Shown: piece by piece, positions 19,085 through 31,721 of the stretch | Layout of the letters: each line of letters begins with the position of its first letter | How positions within the stretch are numbered: position 1 is the stretch's first letter | Source of the DNA: Zygnema cylindricum | Lineage: Eukaryota; Streptophyta; Zygnematophyceae; Zygnematales; Zygnemataceae | Direction: 5' to 3' | Assembly (NCBI GenBank): GCA_037447655.1 | Contig: JBBHKE010000967.1 | Span: 248,001-312,000, forward strand | DNA length: 64,000 nucleotides | The notes under the pieces: generated by a model | What the model saw: the letters and a program-made list of their open reading frames with translations, nothing else | Told to the model about the DNA's origin: nothing | Databases searched by the model: none | Program-made: the position numbers and the translations under genes

Positions 19085-21140
19085 CTCTAATTATCTGGGT
19101 AATTATTTGTCTATATAACCTGTCTAATTCTCTATCTAATCTAATTCACTAACTAATTTAATTATCTATCTAAGTTAATTATTAGTCTAATTATCTGTCT
19201 AATTATTTATCTACTTAACTGTCAAATTATCTGTCAAAATATCTAATCTAATTATCTATCAATTTAGGCTTTTAATTATCTGTCTAATCCAATTATCTAT
19301 CAAATCTAATTATCTATCTAATCAAATTATTTATCTAAGTTAATTATCTATCTAATTTAATTATCCATGTAATCTATTATTCCATCTAATCTAATTATGT
19401 ATCTACTCTAATTAACTGTCTAATCATCTGTATAATTATCTGTCAAATTATATGCCAAATTATCTGTCAAATTATCTAATCTAATTAGGGTTTCAAAAAT
19501 TTGTCAAATTATCTAATTAATTATCTAATCTTATTATCTATCTAATCTAATTATCTTTCTAATCTAATTCACTATCTAATATAGTTATCTATCTAATCTA
19601 ATTATCTATCTAATTTAATTCACTATCTAATATAATTATCTATATAATCTAATTATATATCTAATCTAATTACTTGTCTAATTATCTGTCTACCTAATTG
19701 TCAAATTATCAAATCTAATTATCTATCTAATTTAATTATCTATGTAATCTATTTTTCTATCTAATCTAATTATGTATCTACTCTAATTGACTGTCTAATT
19801 ATCTGTATAATTATCTGCCAAATCCAATCTGTCAAATTATCTAATTATATTATCAAATCTAATTATCTGCCAAATTACCTATCTGATCTAATTACCTATC
19901 TTATCTAATTATCTACCTGATCTAATTATCTATTCAATCTAATTATCTATCCAATCTAATTCACATTCTAACTTAGTAATTTATCTAATCCAATTACCTA
20001 TCTAATCTAATTATCTATCTAATCCAATTATCTATATAATCTAATTATCTGTCTAATTATCTAATCTAATTAGCTATCAATTTATTTGTCTAATTATCTG
20101 TCTTTTTATCTTTCTATCAATCTGTCAAATTATCTAATTATATTATCTAATCAAATTATCTGCCAAATTACCTATCTAATCTAATTACCTATCTTATCTA
20201 ATTATCTACTTGATCTAATTATCTATTCAATCTAATTATCTATCCAATCTAGTTCACATTCTAACCTAATAATCTATCTAATCCAATTACCTATCTAATC
20301 TAATTATCTATATAATCTAATTATCTGTCTAATTATCTAATATAATTATCTATCAATTTATTTGTCTAATAATCTGTCTATTTATCTGTCTATCTATGTG
20401 TCAAATTATCTAATCTAATTACCTATCTAATCTAATTATCTATCTGATCTAATTATCTATCTAATCTCATTATCTATCTAATCTAATTCACTATCTAATC
20501 TAATTACCTATCTTATCTAATTATCTACCTGATCTAATTATCTATTCAATCTAATAATCTATCCAATCTAATTCACATTCTAATCTAATTATCTATCTAA
20601 TCTAATTATCTGTCTAATTATCTAATCTAATTATCTATCAATTTATTTGTTTAATAATCTGTCTATTTATCTGTCTATCTATGTGTCAAATTATCTAATC
20701 TAATTATCTATCAATTTATTTGTCTAATAATCTGTCTATTTACCTGTCTATCTATGTGTCAAATTATCTAATCTAAATATCTATCAAATTACCTATCTAA
20801 TCTAATTACCTATGTAATCTAATTATCTATCTCATCTAATTATCTATCTAATCTCATTATCTATCTAATCTAATTCACTATCTAATCTAGTTATCTATCT
20901 AATCCAATTATCTATCTTATCTAATTCACTATCTAATCTAGTTATCTGTCTAATCTAATTATCTATCTAATCAAATTATCTATCTAATTATCTGTTTAAT
21001 TATCTATCTAATTATCTGCCTAATTATCTGTCAAATTATCTAATCTAATTATCTATCAATTTATTTATCTATCAATTTATCTGTCTAATTATCTGTCTAA
21101 TTATCTGTCTATCTATCCGTCAAATTATCTAATCTAATTA
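19085..21140. repeat. Degenerate tandem array, TCTAATCTAATTATCTA type (about 2.05 kb)
   Basis: Over 2 kb is built from TAATCTAATTATCTATC units and variants (tgtctaattatc, catctaat, aattcactatctaat), with no fixed period; higher-order blocks recur, for example at 20090-20400 and 20630-20780. The reverse complement of the same unit forms the array at 23225-23820. There is no spacer pattern and no coding potential. Confidence 0.9.
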
Positions 21141-22390
21141 TTTGTTCACAAAAAACCTAAAAATCCATAAAAAAACCCCCAGACCTTTTAACGGATCGAC
21201 GATTCAACCTAAATCCTCTTACTTTTTTTTCAGGTTGTGGCCAAAGTTTTTCATTTATTTCCGACAAAATATTACATTCGACTTTATAATTTTCCAGCCC
21301 TACAAGAAGATAGTGAATGATTTGTAAAAAAGTGGAATTCAAAGGAGAGAATAGATAGAAGATTCTTGAGAAAGTGGAAAAGTATGGAAATTTTCTGAAG
21401 TTTAGGGCCGATATTCAGTTTCGAAGTGTGTAAAATAGTGAAATTTTTGGAGCCATAATTGTTTTTTTTCTTATAACTACTAAATGATTGTAATGAATTT
21501 TTTTTAATGAATGATACTGTTAGTGGCATTGTTATGACTCTTTATTTCACTAATATATGACTTTCTTTTATTTTTTACCAAATGATTTTGTCTTTTACAT
21601 GTTTGCGTTTGCTTTGTAATGTTGATTTTCTGTCATGGATGATGATCACCCAGCGACGAGGCAGCATTTTCGTCGCTGGATTTTAAACAAGTTATGATTC
21701 ATGTTACAACTGACTGATTAACTGACTCAACCGACCAACCGGCGACTTATATGTGTTGCCGCTGAACTGCAAATCAACAATAAAGCAATATCGCCATCTT
21801 ATTAAAAAGCTTGTATCATTGCTTACAAAACCTTCCGCTATGAGGCAATGTCATTGCTGAAAATTCCAATGTAATGAGAAACTGTCAACGCTAATCAAAT
21901 CACAATGAAATAGTCCATGTCACTGGTGCGCCAGCGATTAGGCCGGCTCGTCTCCTAATATCAATAACGTAAAAAACATGTTTGCGCATCAAAGGTAAAA
22001 ACTAAGAATCAGTTCACTAGTTACAACATCATATATCCGGTAGGTGAATGAAAAACACACAGTAAAACATTAAGCATTACAAACCATCGCTCATATATTG
22101 CAAAAAAAAAAAAATGTTTTATAAAATGATTATGATATACATTGTTTTGGCACTTACTTCACAATGAAGTAAATTAAAAAATTGGAAAAACAAAAATATT
22201 GTAGTAAGAGACACACTATGCAACGTATTAACCCTATGATATTGTATGATAACTCCTGTCTCATAAATCCTAACACTCCTTACATTTTTAAAACAGGTAA
22301 GACAAGCCAAAGCAACAAAAACTACAAAACTATGTCACTCTCAAGTTCCAATATCCACCAAAAAAACATATATGAGGAATGCTTAGACAT
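21141..22390. other. Unassigned sequence beside the transposase
   Basis: It is AT-rich with no supported coding region. The part next to the transposase fragment may be its 3' flank. Short related blocks (gaggcaatgtcattgctg, gacgaggcagcattttcg) occur around 21640-21960. Confidence 0.4.
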
Positions 22391-22473
22391 TCATATGGGC
22401 TTAGTATTCGTCCCCTTCCGTGAAAAGTTCGTCCGTAACCTCGTCTTCATGAGAAGCGGCGTCAACGTTTTCA

Positions 22474-23075
22474 GAATTTCCGAGAGATTCTCGTGCCCTT
22501 CCAAAAAGAGGTGGCACTTCCTTTTCGGTGTTTGTCGATGATACATTGCAACTGATGTGTAAGCATTCCCTCGTTCCATGTCCCATCCTTCAATGACAAC
22601 CCACATTAAATCATGGCCTTCCTCACATATCCCATCCCTTCCTTGTCAACCATGGAGTTAACTTCTCGGATCGAGTCCCTTGCCAATTCGAGAAAAAACC
22701 TTTTCCCCGGCCCTAATAACTTTCCGGACCAACCTCGATTAGAGGGTTGTGACCACAGCCCATCCCTAACCCCCGACATCTTCCAATTCTCCCACTTCCT
22801 ACTCCAAACCTCTTTTATTTTTGATATAACGAAAGAATCCGCCGGTTGCACCAAGTGAGTAGCACTCGGTGGAAAAAAATGTAAAACCGTACTTTTGGCA
22901 ACCAAAACGCGGTTTAGCTCCTCGGACATATTATGGCCGCCGCAATTATCGAGGAAGACTATTTTTTCTCGTCCATATGGATCTGCTTAATACGACCTCC
23001 GGTCCTCAAACCATTGGGGGAAGACTCTATTGTCGTTCCATCCCTTTGGACCAGTGCGATAGCACACCGCTGTTA
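22474..23075 (-). pseudogene. DDE transposase, C-terminal part (pogo/CENP-B-like)
   Basis: The minus strand encodes YRTGPKGWNDNRVFPQWF, then the second catalytic Asp block IVFLDNCGGHN, then FPPSATHLVQPADSFVIS, the typical post-D2 signature of the pogo/jerky DDE group. After the stop at 22606 the same frame continues LKDGTWNEGMLTHQLQC. In-frame stops near 22992 and 22606 and a frame change near 23060 show decay. The N-terminal domain is probably the exon at 23919-24242, with array 23225-23820 lying between them. Confidence 0.68.
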
Positions 23076-23224
23076 TTGATTACATGGAAAAAGAAAACGG
23101 CATTGAAATAAAAAATATAAAGGAGGAAAAGAAGGAGAAATGAGGGATGAATAAGATGAGGGGGGAAGAATGGAGAAGGGGGAAGGAAAGAGGGCGGAGA
23201 GAGGAAGTGGAGAGTTAGGTGATT

Positions 23225-23820
23225 TGACAGATAATTAGATTAGATAATTAGATAATTATACAGATAATTAGATAATTATACAGATAATTATACAGATAAT
23301 TAGATTAGATAATTTAAAAGATAACTAGACAGGTAAATAGACAGATAATTAGACAGATATTTTGGCCTATAATTATATTAGATAATTAGATAACATAATT
23401 TAACACATAATTGAACAGATAATTTGATAGATAATTAGATTAGATAGTGAATTAGGTTAGATATAGAATTAGATTAGATAGAGAATTAGATTAGCTAGAT
23501 GATTAGATTAGATAGATGAATAAATTATATAGATAATTAGATTAGATAGATAAATAGTTTAGATGGATAATTAGATTAGATAGATAATTAGTCAGATAAT
23601 TAGATAGATAATTAGATAATCAGATAGATAGATAATTATTTAGACACAAATAAAAAGATAGATAGATAGATCGATAGTCAGATTATTAGACAAATATATA
23701 GACAGTTAGACATAGACAATTAGAAAGATAATTAGATTAGTAGATAATTTGATTTCATAGACAATTAGATTAGAGATAACTGGAATAGACAGATAATTAG
23801 ATTAATTACATAATTAGATA
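23225..23820. repeat. Degenerate tandem array, inverted relative of 19085-21140
   Basis: Units read agataattagattagata on the plus strand, the reverse complement of the large array. It lies between the two parts of the transposase gene. It is about 600 bp long. Confidence 0.88.
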
Positions 23821-23925
23821 GAAAAATTGAGAGTATAACAGATTTTAAATCCTTGAAACCACCAAAAAAACAGTAATACTCGAGAGGTGGGTTGATGAGG
23901 TAAAGGGGGAGAAGAGTTTTAGGGA

Positions 23926-24242
23926 AACTTACTACATCCATCGCTTCCCGAAAACTGTTCGGGAAACTTCTTGATAGTTTTGGGGATGAGCTTTCGGTAT
24001 CCGTTCGCCTGCTCCTCAGCAATCATCCAGGTGATTATCCGCAAACGATCCCTTTTGGTTGTAACATGTTGTTTTTTTCGTCTGGACTGCTGCGGGTCAA
24101 CAGCTGTACGGTGACTCCCCAAATCTCCGCCCGTGGTGTGGTCTTCTCCACTCGAAGCTTCTTCCACGAGAGGCTCCACACGTGGTAATTCGGTTGCTCC
24201 ACTCGCCATTTCGGATCCCACACTGTGCATCTCTCCGATCAC
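23926..24242 (-). pseudogene. Probable N-terminal exon of the DDE transposase
   Basis: An open frame starting MIGEMHSVGSEMASG contains a basic segment RRKKQHVTTKRDRLRII followed by WMIAEEQANGYRKLIPKTI, which looks like the N-terminal helix-turn-helix DNA-binding region of this transposase group. It ends at a good splice donor (GTAAGT on the minus strand, about 23930). Splicing would remove the array at 23225-23820 and join the catalytic part downstream. The assignment rests on position, orientation and the basic helical character. Confidence 0.5.
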
Positions 24243-24830
24243 CTTTGCATCTCTCCGATCACCTCTTCAACAACATGTGCAGGGATATGAGATATGCCGT
24301 TATATCTCGACGCGTAGTTACCCCACACTCTTGAAAACCTCCACATATCTCCGATTATTAAGCGACTCTTTATAGGGTGAAAGACTAGGCAACAACTAGT
24401 GTCAGATGTAAGGGTAAGCGCAAATAAAAAATATAAATTGATAATGTCGTTGCCTGTCTGAACGTGCAATATATATGGGAAAATTATAGAAGTGGGAGGT
24501 AAAAAAACGAGGGAATCCATTGTGAAAAGAGGAAAGGTTCAAAATTTAAATTTTAATATTTGGTTGTAAATTTGAAATCCCCCCTTTTTAAAATCTCAAA
24601 AACGAAACTGGAATTTGTAAAAATTGCCGCCCAAAAATTCTACGAAAGAACTGCGAAAAATGATGCAGCTTATTGGATGTACGGATGTCTCTTACAAAAG
24701 AGACCAAAAGGACAGACGTTTTGTGTAATATCGTTGTTTTGCAGACATGCCGTTTCTATGGTCAATAAATTGGCCACGTGTAATTGTGATCGTCCAATAA
24801 TATGCCGCGCTACGTCGATTAGTTAGGATA
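24243..24830. other. Unassigned sequence with a short direct repeat
   Basis: The block gcatctctccgatcacct is tandemly duplicated at 24227-24264, at the edge of the transposase exon. Beyond it nothing recognisable is present. Confidence 0.5.
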
Positions 24831-24839
24831 TCTTCAGAT

Positions 24840-25601
24840 TGCGACCCAATTAGAATTAAATTTCACTGTATTTTGTGTTCATTTTCGAATTTCCTCAATT
24901 GAACGCGACTTTATTAGAGTTAAGACACCTTTTTAAGGTAAAATGACTCTAATAAAATCAACAAAGTGCGTCGTTATTAGAGTTCAAAAGTACCCTTTTC
25001 GTACGAAAATCAAAAAACGTAACGGAAAGTGTCGTTTACATTTGAACTACAACTGTAATTCAGCCGTTCATAAATGTTGACTTTCAATCATGTAACTGCG
25101 CATAATTTACATGTAACCTTCGACGGTGGTCCCGACGTAACTGACATTCAGCGCGACAATAGTACTAACGTCATAATGATGTCAAGATATACGGACTGAC
25201 AGTTTTTGTACGTTTACATAATGTAGTGTTAATAATTACAGCGCGGATAATTATCGCCGACATAACCCAATATAGAATACCTAAATAAATTAGAGTAAAA
25301 TCACTCCTTGAAAAAGTTATATCACATAAATTAGAGTAAATTACTCTAATAATTATTTTCTCTTTTTTTACTCTAATTTTTTCATTACTCTAATTATTAT
25401 GATGCGCGGTGTAGTTATTAGCCTTATATACGCTATATCGGCACCTCACAAATTTGACATTGATACCTTAAATATAGTAAATTACACTATTTAAGGAAGT
25501 GGACCATAATATGCCACGTCTCGTGGCACTAAATTAGAATGAATGACGCTAATTATTTCTTTAAACTAATAATTTCTATGCGCTAATAACGATTCAAGGT
25601 G
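24840..25601. mobile_element. Composite of TA-flanked inverted-repeat elements
   Basis: Two right termini of the CACCG family are present, GATGCGCGGTG before TA at 25412-25413 and CGATTCAAGGTG before TA at 25602-25603. The interior shares arm sequence with the 14.7-18.5 kb island (attagagtaaattactctaat, acgtcataatgatgtc). The left termini are too diverged to place, so the start is approximate. Confidence 0.55.
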
Positions 25602-25659
25602 TACAGTTAATTCATTTAATTGTCTTTTCTGCCATCTGTAACGACCGGTCAGAAGGAAG

Positions 25660-25855
25660 AGTCGTAGATAATCAGAAAATCCGGTTTTAGCTCATATTCT
25701 CTCTTGACATGATTTACGGACAAGGCATTTTCTGGTCACAAAATCGTAGATCTTTGTAGAAAATCCACAATCCGATTCTAGCCTCAGATTTTGTCGAGAC
25801 ACGATTTACGGAACCAGACAATTTCCGGTCACAGAATCGTGGATTCAATCAACAT
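25660..25855. repeat. Imperfect tandem duplication, about 90 bp unit
   Basis: Two copies of a unit containing agaaaatcc, acgatttacgga and ggtcacaaaatcgt lie back to back (about 25673-25757 and 25758-25852). They are diverged from each other by point changes. Confidence 0.55.
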
Positions 25856-26264
25856 TCTGTTTTTTTTTGGCCGCCTCTCCTCATATAGCAAAGACCATTT
25901 GTCTTTTCCAGTGGTCAATTTTTGTTATCCGATGGGCGTGAGTCGCGACAAAACAGTAAAGACTACAGACTTTCCAGCCAACAGCTGTCCAGTCAGGTTT
26001 TGTCGTGATTCGTGAGCGGCGCACATCAGAGGTCGCAAAAGTCAAAAAAAATCATACCCGAAACCGACCGTTTTTTTTTTTTCAAAATCTGAGTAACCGA
26101 CGCCCGACCGAGTTTTGTCACGCTCCAAAATTGTTAACCGTTAACCGACCGTCGTTTAAGAAAAAAAAAATTAACCGAATCTTGATTTTTCGCGACTAAC
26201 CGTGCCCGCCCGTAACCGAAAAAGTACAAAATTAATCAATGTACGACGGAATAAGCCAATAATT

Positions 26265-26870
26265 ACGATTTGTCGCGTTCCTTAAAATTTGCGAAATGAA
26301 TAGTGTTACTACCGTGTCAGATTTGCGACGCTTTGTCGCGTTCCCTAAGATTTGCGAAATGAATAGTGTACTACACCGCCAATCGTTATTAGCGTTGTGT
26401 ACGCTAATTCCGTCCCGCTTTTTTTTTTATTATTCTCAAATAGAATTATCCACACTAATTGAAAAAAACCCTAATTCCTAATTAGAATAGACGATTTCTT
26501 CGAAAATTTTCAAATTCCCAATTAGCGTAAACCACGCTAGTTATTCGTATACGCTAAAAAAAATTACACGCTAATAACGATTGGCGGTGTACTGTGTCAG
26601 ATTTGCGACGCTTTGTCGCGTTCCCTAAGATTTGCGAAATAAATATTGTACTACCGTGTCAGATTTGAGACGCTTTGTCGCTTTCCCTAAGATTTTCGAA
26701 ATGAATAGTGTACTATCGTGTCAGAATTGCGACGCTTTGTCGCTTTCCCTAAGATTTTCGAAATGAATAGTGTACTATCGTGTCAGATTTGCGACGCTTT
26801 GTCGCGTTCCCTTTGATTTGCGAATTAAATAGCTTACTACAGTACCGTGTCAGATTTGCGACGCTAATCA
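26265..26870. repeat. Tandem array of about 62-bp units inside the hAT element
   Basis: The unit runs from gtgtcagatttgcgacgc through ttccctaagatttgcgaaat to gtgtactac. About six units are seen, one of them split by the MITE at 26374-26589. Units differ by a few substitutions. Confidence 0.85.
26374..26589. mobile_element. TA-flanked MITE (216 bp) inside the tandem array
   Basis: Ends are CACCGCCAATCG and CGATTGGCGGTG, with TA duplicated at 26372-26373 and 26590-26591. Neighbouring intact repeat units show the empty site (gtgtactac), which proves a TA target duplication for this family. Confidence 0.9.
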
Positions 26871-27126
26871 TGATGCCACGTACTTCCACGATACCAAAAG
26901 TACAAAGAACAATAATGTTGGAAAAAAAAAGTACAAAATTTTCATTTTTTATGGTTTTTTGTTTGACCGACCGTAACTGACCGTTTTTTTTTTCTTGGTG
27001 AGTCAACCGACCGTAACCGCCCGACCCCCAAAATTTGGCAACCGAATCCGTTCCGGATCCGGCGCGGGCGGTCGGTTAACGGTCGGTCACGGTTTCGGTT
27101 GACCGTTTGCGACCTCTGGCGCACAT

Positions 27127-27666
27127 CAATGGAAGATCGTGCGTAAGCAGTCGTGCGTATCGGTAAGTATCGAGCCACTTCTCCCCCAACGCTACGCGGT
27201 TATTGTGGAACACCGAATCTTACAAAAACGAATCTAAAAGGTCATTTGTACAAACACGAATCCATCAAAGAGATTTCACTTTTGATTCTCACACATATAA
27301 GTGAAATCCTCACACACGTACGGTAAAAAACCTAAATGTTTTTTTAGTTTTGTTTTTACTCTTTTTTATAAACTTTTAGAAAGTGACAATTTAAAGTTAT
27401 AAACTTGATACCGATGGGAGAACACTTTAGGTCCAAATTTTTTGTATTGGTTTTGTAATGGAGTCCGCGACGTAGCACTCACTCACTTTACTTAACTATT
27501 TTGGGAGTTTTCTATGAAGAGATGGTTTAATTTTCAAGTGTAACATTCAATATGGCACGTTACTATCGATTTCCCTGAAAATCGTTTTGGGCGTAGGTTG
27601 TGCAAGTAAGGTAACCATTGAAACCTAAAACAAACCATTTTGAGTCCTTTCCACCATGGTTCTCAC
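27127..27666. other. Unassigned AT-rich sequence
   Basis: No coding region, terminal repeats or tandem structure recognised. Confidence 0.5.
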
Positions 27667-27668
27667 TA

Positions 27669-27884
27669 CACCGCTCATCGTTATTAGTGTTATAGTTTTT
27701 TTCACCATTTTAAACATCTTTTCTTCATGCACACTTGTCGGATTATAAATCGAAGCCGCCAATAGGAAGGTGAAAATCTTGCCTTCTAATAGCATTTAGC
27801 AATGGACAATATGACAAGTGTGCCAGGAGAAAAGACATTTTAAATGGCGAAAAAAAACTTTAACACTAATAACAATTAGCAATG
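27669..27884. mobile_element. TA-flanked MITE, about 216 bp
   Basis: It starts CACCGCTCATCG after TA (27667-27668) and ends near aacaattagcaatg. Internal gcacacttgtcgg and gacaagtgtgc blocks form an inverted pair. It is homologous to 5337-5560. Confidence 0.65.
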
Positions 27885-27889
27885 TCATT

Positions 27890-29158
27890 GGTACAAGTAT
27901 GTTTTTAAATAACAAAATCCACTCAAGTGATCGAAATTCACATTCAATAATTAATTTCAATATAAAAACGACTATTTAGCAAGTTTTTAATAAAGGATTT
28001 GAGCTGACATCATCTGTGAAATCGTTTGTCTCTTTTTTCATTACTTTACATAGACGTGTATTCATTAATCGGGAATGGTAGATGTTTCATTCAATGTTTC
28101 TAGAAAAATGAGCCTTATATCTAATGTTGTGTATCGGGTAAAATCTTATCTTGATAAAATCGATACCGATAACATCGATTATCGAACGGTAAGGGGTCTT
28201 GATATATTGCTCTGAAACTAACAAAAACATATTGCCAATAATTATATGTTGGGCGCATAATTTGTACAAATAGTACGGAATTTGTGGTTTGGAAATAAAG
28301 TACAAAATGATTACCGAGATGTCTCGACACAGGGAGGGGCTTAATTTTTGTTACAATCCATTGCGTACCAGAGTATGGAGTTATTGTGGATAATGATCGG
28401 CTTGATATATCTCGGTAAATTATAGGTATTTATATGTTTTTATCGTTATAACACATGTAACGATATATATAGCCAATATATAAATTGTCGTTAGGCCAAT
28501 AAAAGGTATTTATAGGTTATTGGCAAATGGCTACCAATACAAAAGACTACTTATTTCATGCATTATTTTAAAATAAATGAAATTTTGAGTATTGAACACT
28601 TTGAACGCGACAAGAGGCAAATTATACTACGTCCGCCAGGGAGGCTTCCAAAGGGGTACCGGCCTATCAAAGATAAATGCAAAAAAATGATATATGCAAT
28701 ACTCTACAAAATACACCCAACATTTTTTTTAATGCTTCCAAACAACAACTTATGCCTTATATTCGATCTTATGCACCTTTGAATGTGTAATTGTGTACCT
28801 GGCCGTACGCTAATGTAAAAGAGGCATGTCCTCACTGAAAATTGTAGGCGTTTGTACGCCATCTTTGGAAGTACAAAGCGCAAAATAACGAAATTTCAAG
28901 ATTTTTTGAAAAATTTGTCGGTTCAACCGATCTGCAAAAATAAATCGGCACCATCTCAATGATTTCGTTGGCTGCGTGAAAATGATCGAGCAACGTCGTT
29001 CCGTACACGTGTAACATCTTATAAAGCAGAAAAAAGGTCAAGCTTCACGAAATATGACCGTAAAAATATTTGGAAACCTTTTTTGCCGTCAGAAAACGTG
29101 CGTGATTCGTCGACATTTAGGAATCCGTTCAACAAAACTCCCGGGACGCGTTAAATAA
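27890..29158. other. Unassigned sequence
   Basis: No supported gene. The part at about 28125-28480 has cgataccgataacatcg and gatatatctcgg blocks that resemble a decayed relative of the CGATATATCG MITE, but no termini are visible. Confidence 0.4.
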
Positions 29159-29929
29159 GGGTAACCTTCCATCACGCGTTCCTAGTAATCGTACGTTCAC
29201 GTTTACTGGTAGTAATATTTGTAACACCTTTTCATCAGGTCGTGCCAGTGAAGCAAAAATTGCTTACGTGTTAGATTGCGATTCATACCATAAAGGATCT
29301 TGTTGTGCCGGCCGAAAATAATGAAAGTTTTGAAAAGTACGAAATCTCAATTGTGTATATGTACGGGCGGACGCCGATTAAAATATCTAGTAGCCTCACG
29401 CTAATGTACAATCTGAACGTTTTTGTATTTGTCGTCATATCAACAGCCACAAATACCGTTGCAAAATGAACTTTGTACAAATATCCATGAATGTATCATT
29501 TATACGTTCATGTACTATCGGTGTAGCAACGGGAGGCGTGACATGATGTCCTACAACCAAGATTTTGTTGTCGAACACGGTGGCTTTGATGTCAAAAGGT
29601 ACACGCCATTTGCCACATGTAAGTTTATAACTTCACGTCCGTCGTGGATGGACTGTGAATTTTACAAGTGGACCAATACACGCGTCCAGTAAGCGCAAAT
29701 TGTCCTCATGAGGACAGTCGGAGGAGACTAGCCAGACATTGGAAAGAACAGGCATTTGCGTCGAAAATTCAAAATCAGACGGTGGAAGTTTTTTTCGCCA
29801 AAAAGTTTGGAGAATCTTAATGAATTTTAAGTAAACATCTTTTGTAAAAAAAAAAAAACAGTACGGCTTAGTAAGGAAGGTACTTTTTCTAGGTAACAAC
29901 CCCACTTTTCGCCTGATGGAAGGTTACCC
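29159..29929. mobile_element. Harbinger-like element, family B (771 bp)
   Basis: Termini are GGGTAACCTTCCATCA and the reverse complement form TGATGGAAGGTTACCC, with TAA duplicated at 29156-29158 and 29930-29932. A perfect 16-bp palindrome, TGTCCTCATGAGGACA, lies about 214 bp from the right end (29700-29715). No transposase. Confidence 0.85.
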
Positions 29930-30107
29930 TAAGTGTAAAAAAACGTGTTCCTAAATGTTTTTGTTTTTTCCTATTTTATAGCATTTTGTGGCCTTTTGCC
30001 ACGCGGCAAAAAATGAATGGCTGAAAACTCGAGATAGGCCATCCCGTGGATCTTATTGTCGGCCCTTCATGTTTTAAGACCTGACTCTTGTAAAGAAAGT
30101 GACCTAA

Positions 30108-30780
30108 GGGTGACGTTCCATCAGGCGAAATGTGACGTAGTTTACATAAATCCGCGACTCTCCGTACCAAATTGTACCGCTTATTTTGTTTTTATATGAA
30201 AAACAACATTCCAGATAATCTTGCCGATACTCTTCGAAGGTCTTGGAGGTAATACTGGCCGTCGGATGTTCATCTGCGAGGAGTTCACTTCATTTTTCTC
30301 TGTAATTGTCAACCCACCTCGAGGAGGTGGGTTGGCAAATTCAGAAAAAAAAGTCGTGACACGCTGGACGATTAAGCTACGTGTCATGATGGAAAACCAA
30401 TGAAAAATCTTAAGATTTGCACATGACACGCGCTTTCCAAAATACAACCGAAAATAAAAACGAAATTTCGTAACATTCCTTCGTCACGCTATTTTTGGTA
30501 ACTTTTGCTCGTCACACTATTTCTCTCAAAGGACTTTCGTTATGTTCGAAAATAGAATCCCTAAAAAATGAGCTGGCGTACAGACTAGCGTATGCAAAAA
30601 GTATAAAAGTTCTGTCGTATGACGGTTTCGTACGCAGGTACATGGTACGCAAAAGAAGATTTGAAGTTAAGTTTGTCGGTGCTAAAAATCTGAAAGATAT
30701 TCATTATCGGACCGTAGCTTGCGTGGCGCCAGTCAATTTAGAACACGTGGTTTACAGAGTCTACGTGATGGAACATCGAC
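30108..30780. mobile_element. Harbinger-like element, family B copy at 30.1 kb
   Basis: It begins GGGTGACGTTCCATCAGGCG after TAA (30105-30107) and ends GTGATGGAACATCGAC before TCA (30781-30783). It aligns along its length with 33560-34224. A palindrome with 11-bp arms (caacccacctc/gaggtgggttg) lies at 30310-30334, about 202 bp from the left end. An alternative right end is the inverted terminus at 31769-31784, which would make the MITE pair an internal insertion. Confidence 0.75.
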
Positions 30781-30783
30781 TCA

Positions 30784-31252
30784 TAGCCTATTCCCACCGG
30801 AAAAAAAAACACTTCCGCAACAGACGGACGTTCGAATAATGTACGGCTTTCCGAGCACCGACTTTGTAGATTTCGGAAGTTCTCGGAAAGCCGTACAAAT
30901 GACCTTGCTCAAAATATTGCGCTATGTAGAAGTAGGGTAAAAGTATCGTATTTCTGTGAATCAGACCAACGGTAACCCGAAAAGCTGACTAAGCAAACAC
31001 AGCATTCGAACGGCTATTTCGTTGTTCCCGCGCGAAAAAATAGTCCAAACTAAACCCTAAAAGTTTGAAAATGTGCAGGTTTGTTTTCGCGCCTATGTTT
31101 TATGACGTCGAAGCGTGTGACGTGTCACGTGACACCTTCAATCGGAGTTACGTCCCAAAATTTTGGTGTGAACAAGACCCGTTTTCCGATGAGTTTTCGG
31201 AAAATCATCGGAATGGGCAAAAAGTTACAAATGCTCCGGTGGGTATAGGCTA
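30784..31252. mobile_element. TCA-flanked MITE, first of a tandem pair (469 bp)
   Basis: Ends are TAGCCTATTCCCACCGG and CCGGTGGGTATAGGCTA, with TCA on each side. It shares the middle TCA (31253-31255) with the second copy. Confidence 0.8.
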
Positions 31253-31255
31253 TCA

Positions 31256-31721
31256 TAGCCTATTCCCACCGGAAAAAAAAACACTTCCGCAACAGACGGA
31301 CGTTCGAATAATGTACGGCTTTCCGAGCACCGACTTTGTAGATTTCGGAAGTTCTCGGAAAGCCGTACAAATGACCTTGCTCAAAATATTGCGCGATGTA
31401 GTAGGGTAAAAGTATCGTATTTCTGTGAATCAGACCAACGGTAACCCGAAAAGCTGACTAAGCAAACACAGCATTCGAACGGCTATTTCGTTGTTCCCGC
31501 GCGAAAAAATAGTCCAAGCTAAACCCTAAAAGTTTGAAAATGTGCAGGTTTGTTTTCGCGCCTATGTTTTTTGACGTCGAAGCGTGTGACGTGTCACGTG
31601 ACACCTTCAATCGGAGTTACGTCCCAAAATTTTGGTGTGAACAAGACCCGTTTTCCGATGACTTTTCGGAAAATCATCGGAATGGGCAAAATGTTACAAA
31701 TGCTCCGGTGGGTATAGGCTA
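31256..31721. mobile_element. TCA-flanked MITE, second of a tandem pair (466 bp)
   Basis: It is nearly identical to the copy immediately upstream, in the same orientation, with TCA at 31722-31724. Differences are a handful of substitutions and a 3-bp length change near 31395. Confidence 0.8.

Larger units (their letters stand above)
26027..27118. mobile_element. Non-autonomous hAT element (1092 bp)
   Basis: Termini are CAGAGGTCGCAAA and TTTGCGACCTCTG. They are flanked by a perfect 8-bp duplication, gcgcacat, at 26019-26026 and 27119-27126, the hAT hallmark. Subterminal regions are packed with taaccgaccg and gaccgtaac motifs, as hAT transposase-binding arrays often are. The centre is a tandem array (26265-26870) interrupted by a MITE at 26374-26589. 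There is no transposase gene. Confidence 0.9.

Noticed and set aside
19085-21140. CRISPR-like array
   Set aside because: The repeats are contiguous and degenerate with no unique spacers, and the genome is eukaryotic.
30495-30839. Open frame conserved between 30.5 kb and 34.0 kb
   Set aside because: The similarity is that of two copies of the same non-autonomous element. The frame runs into the terminal repeat and has no domain.
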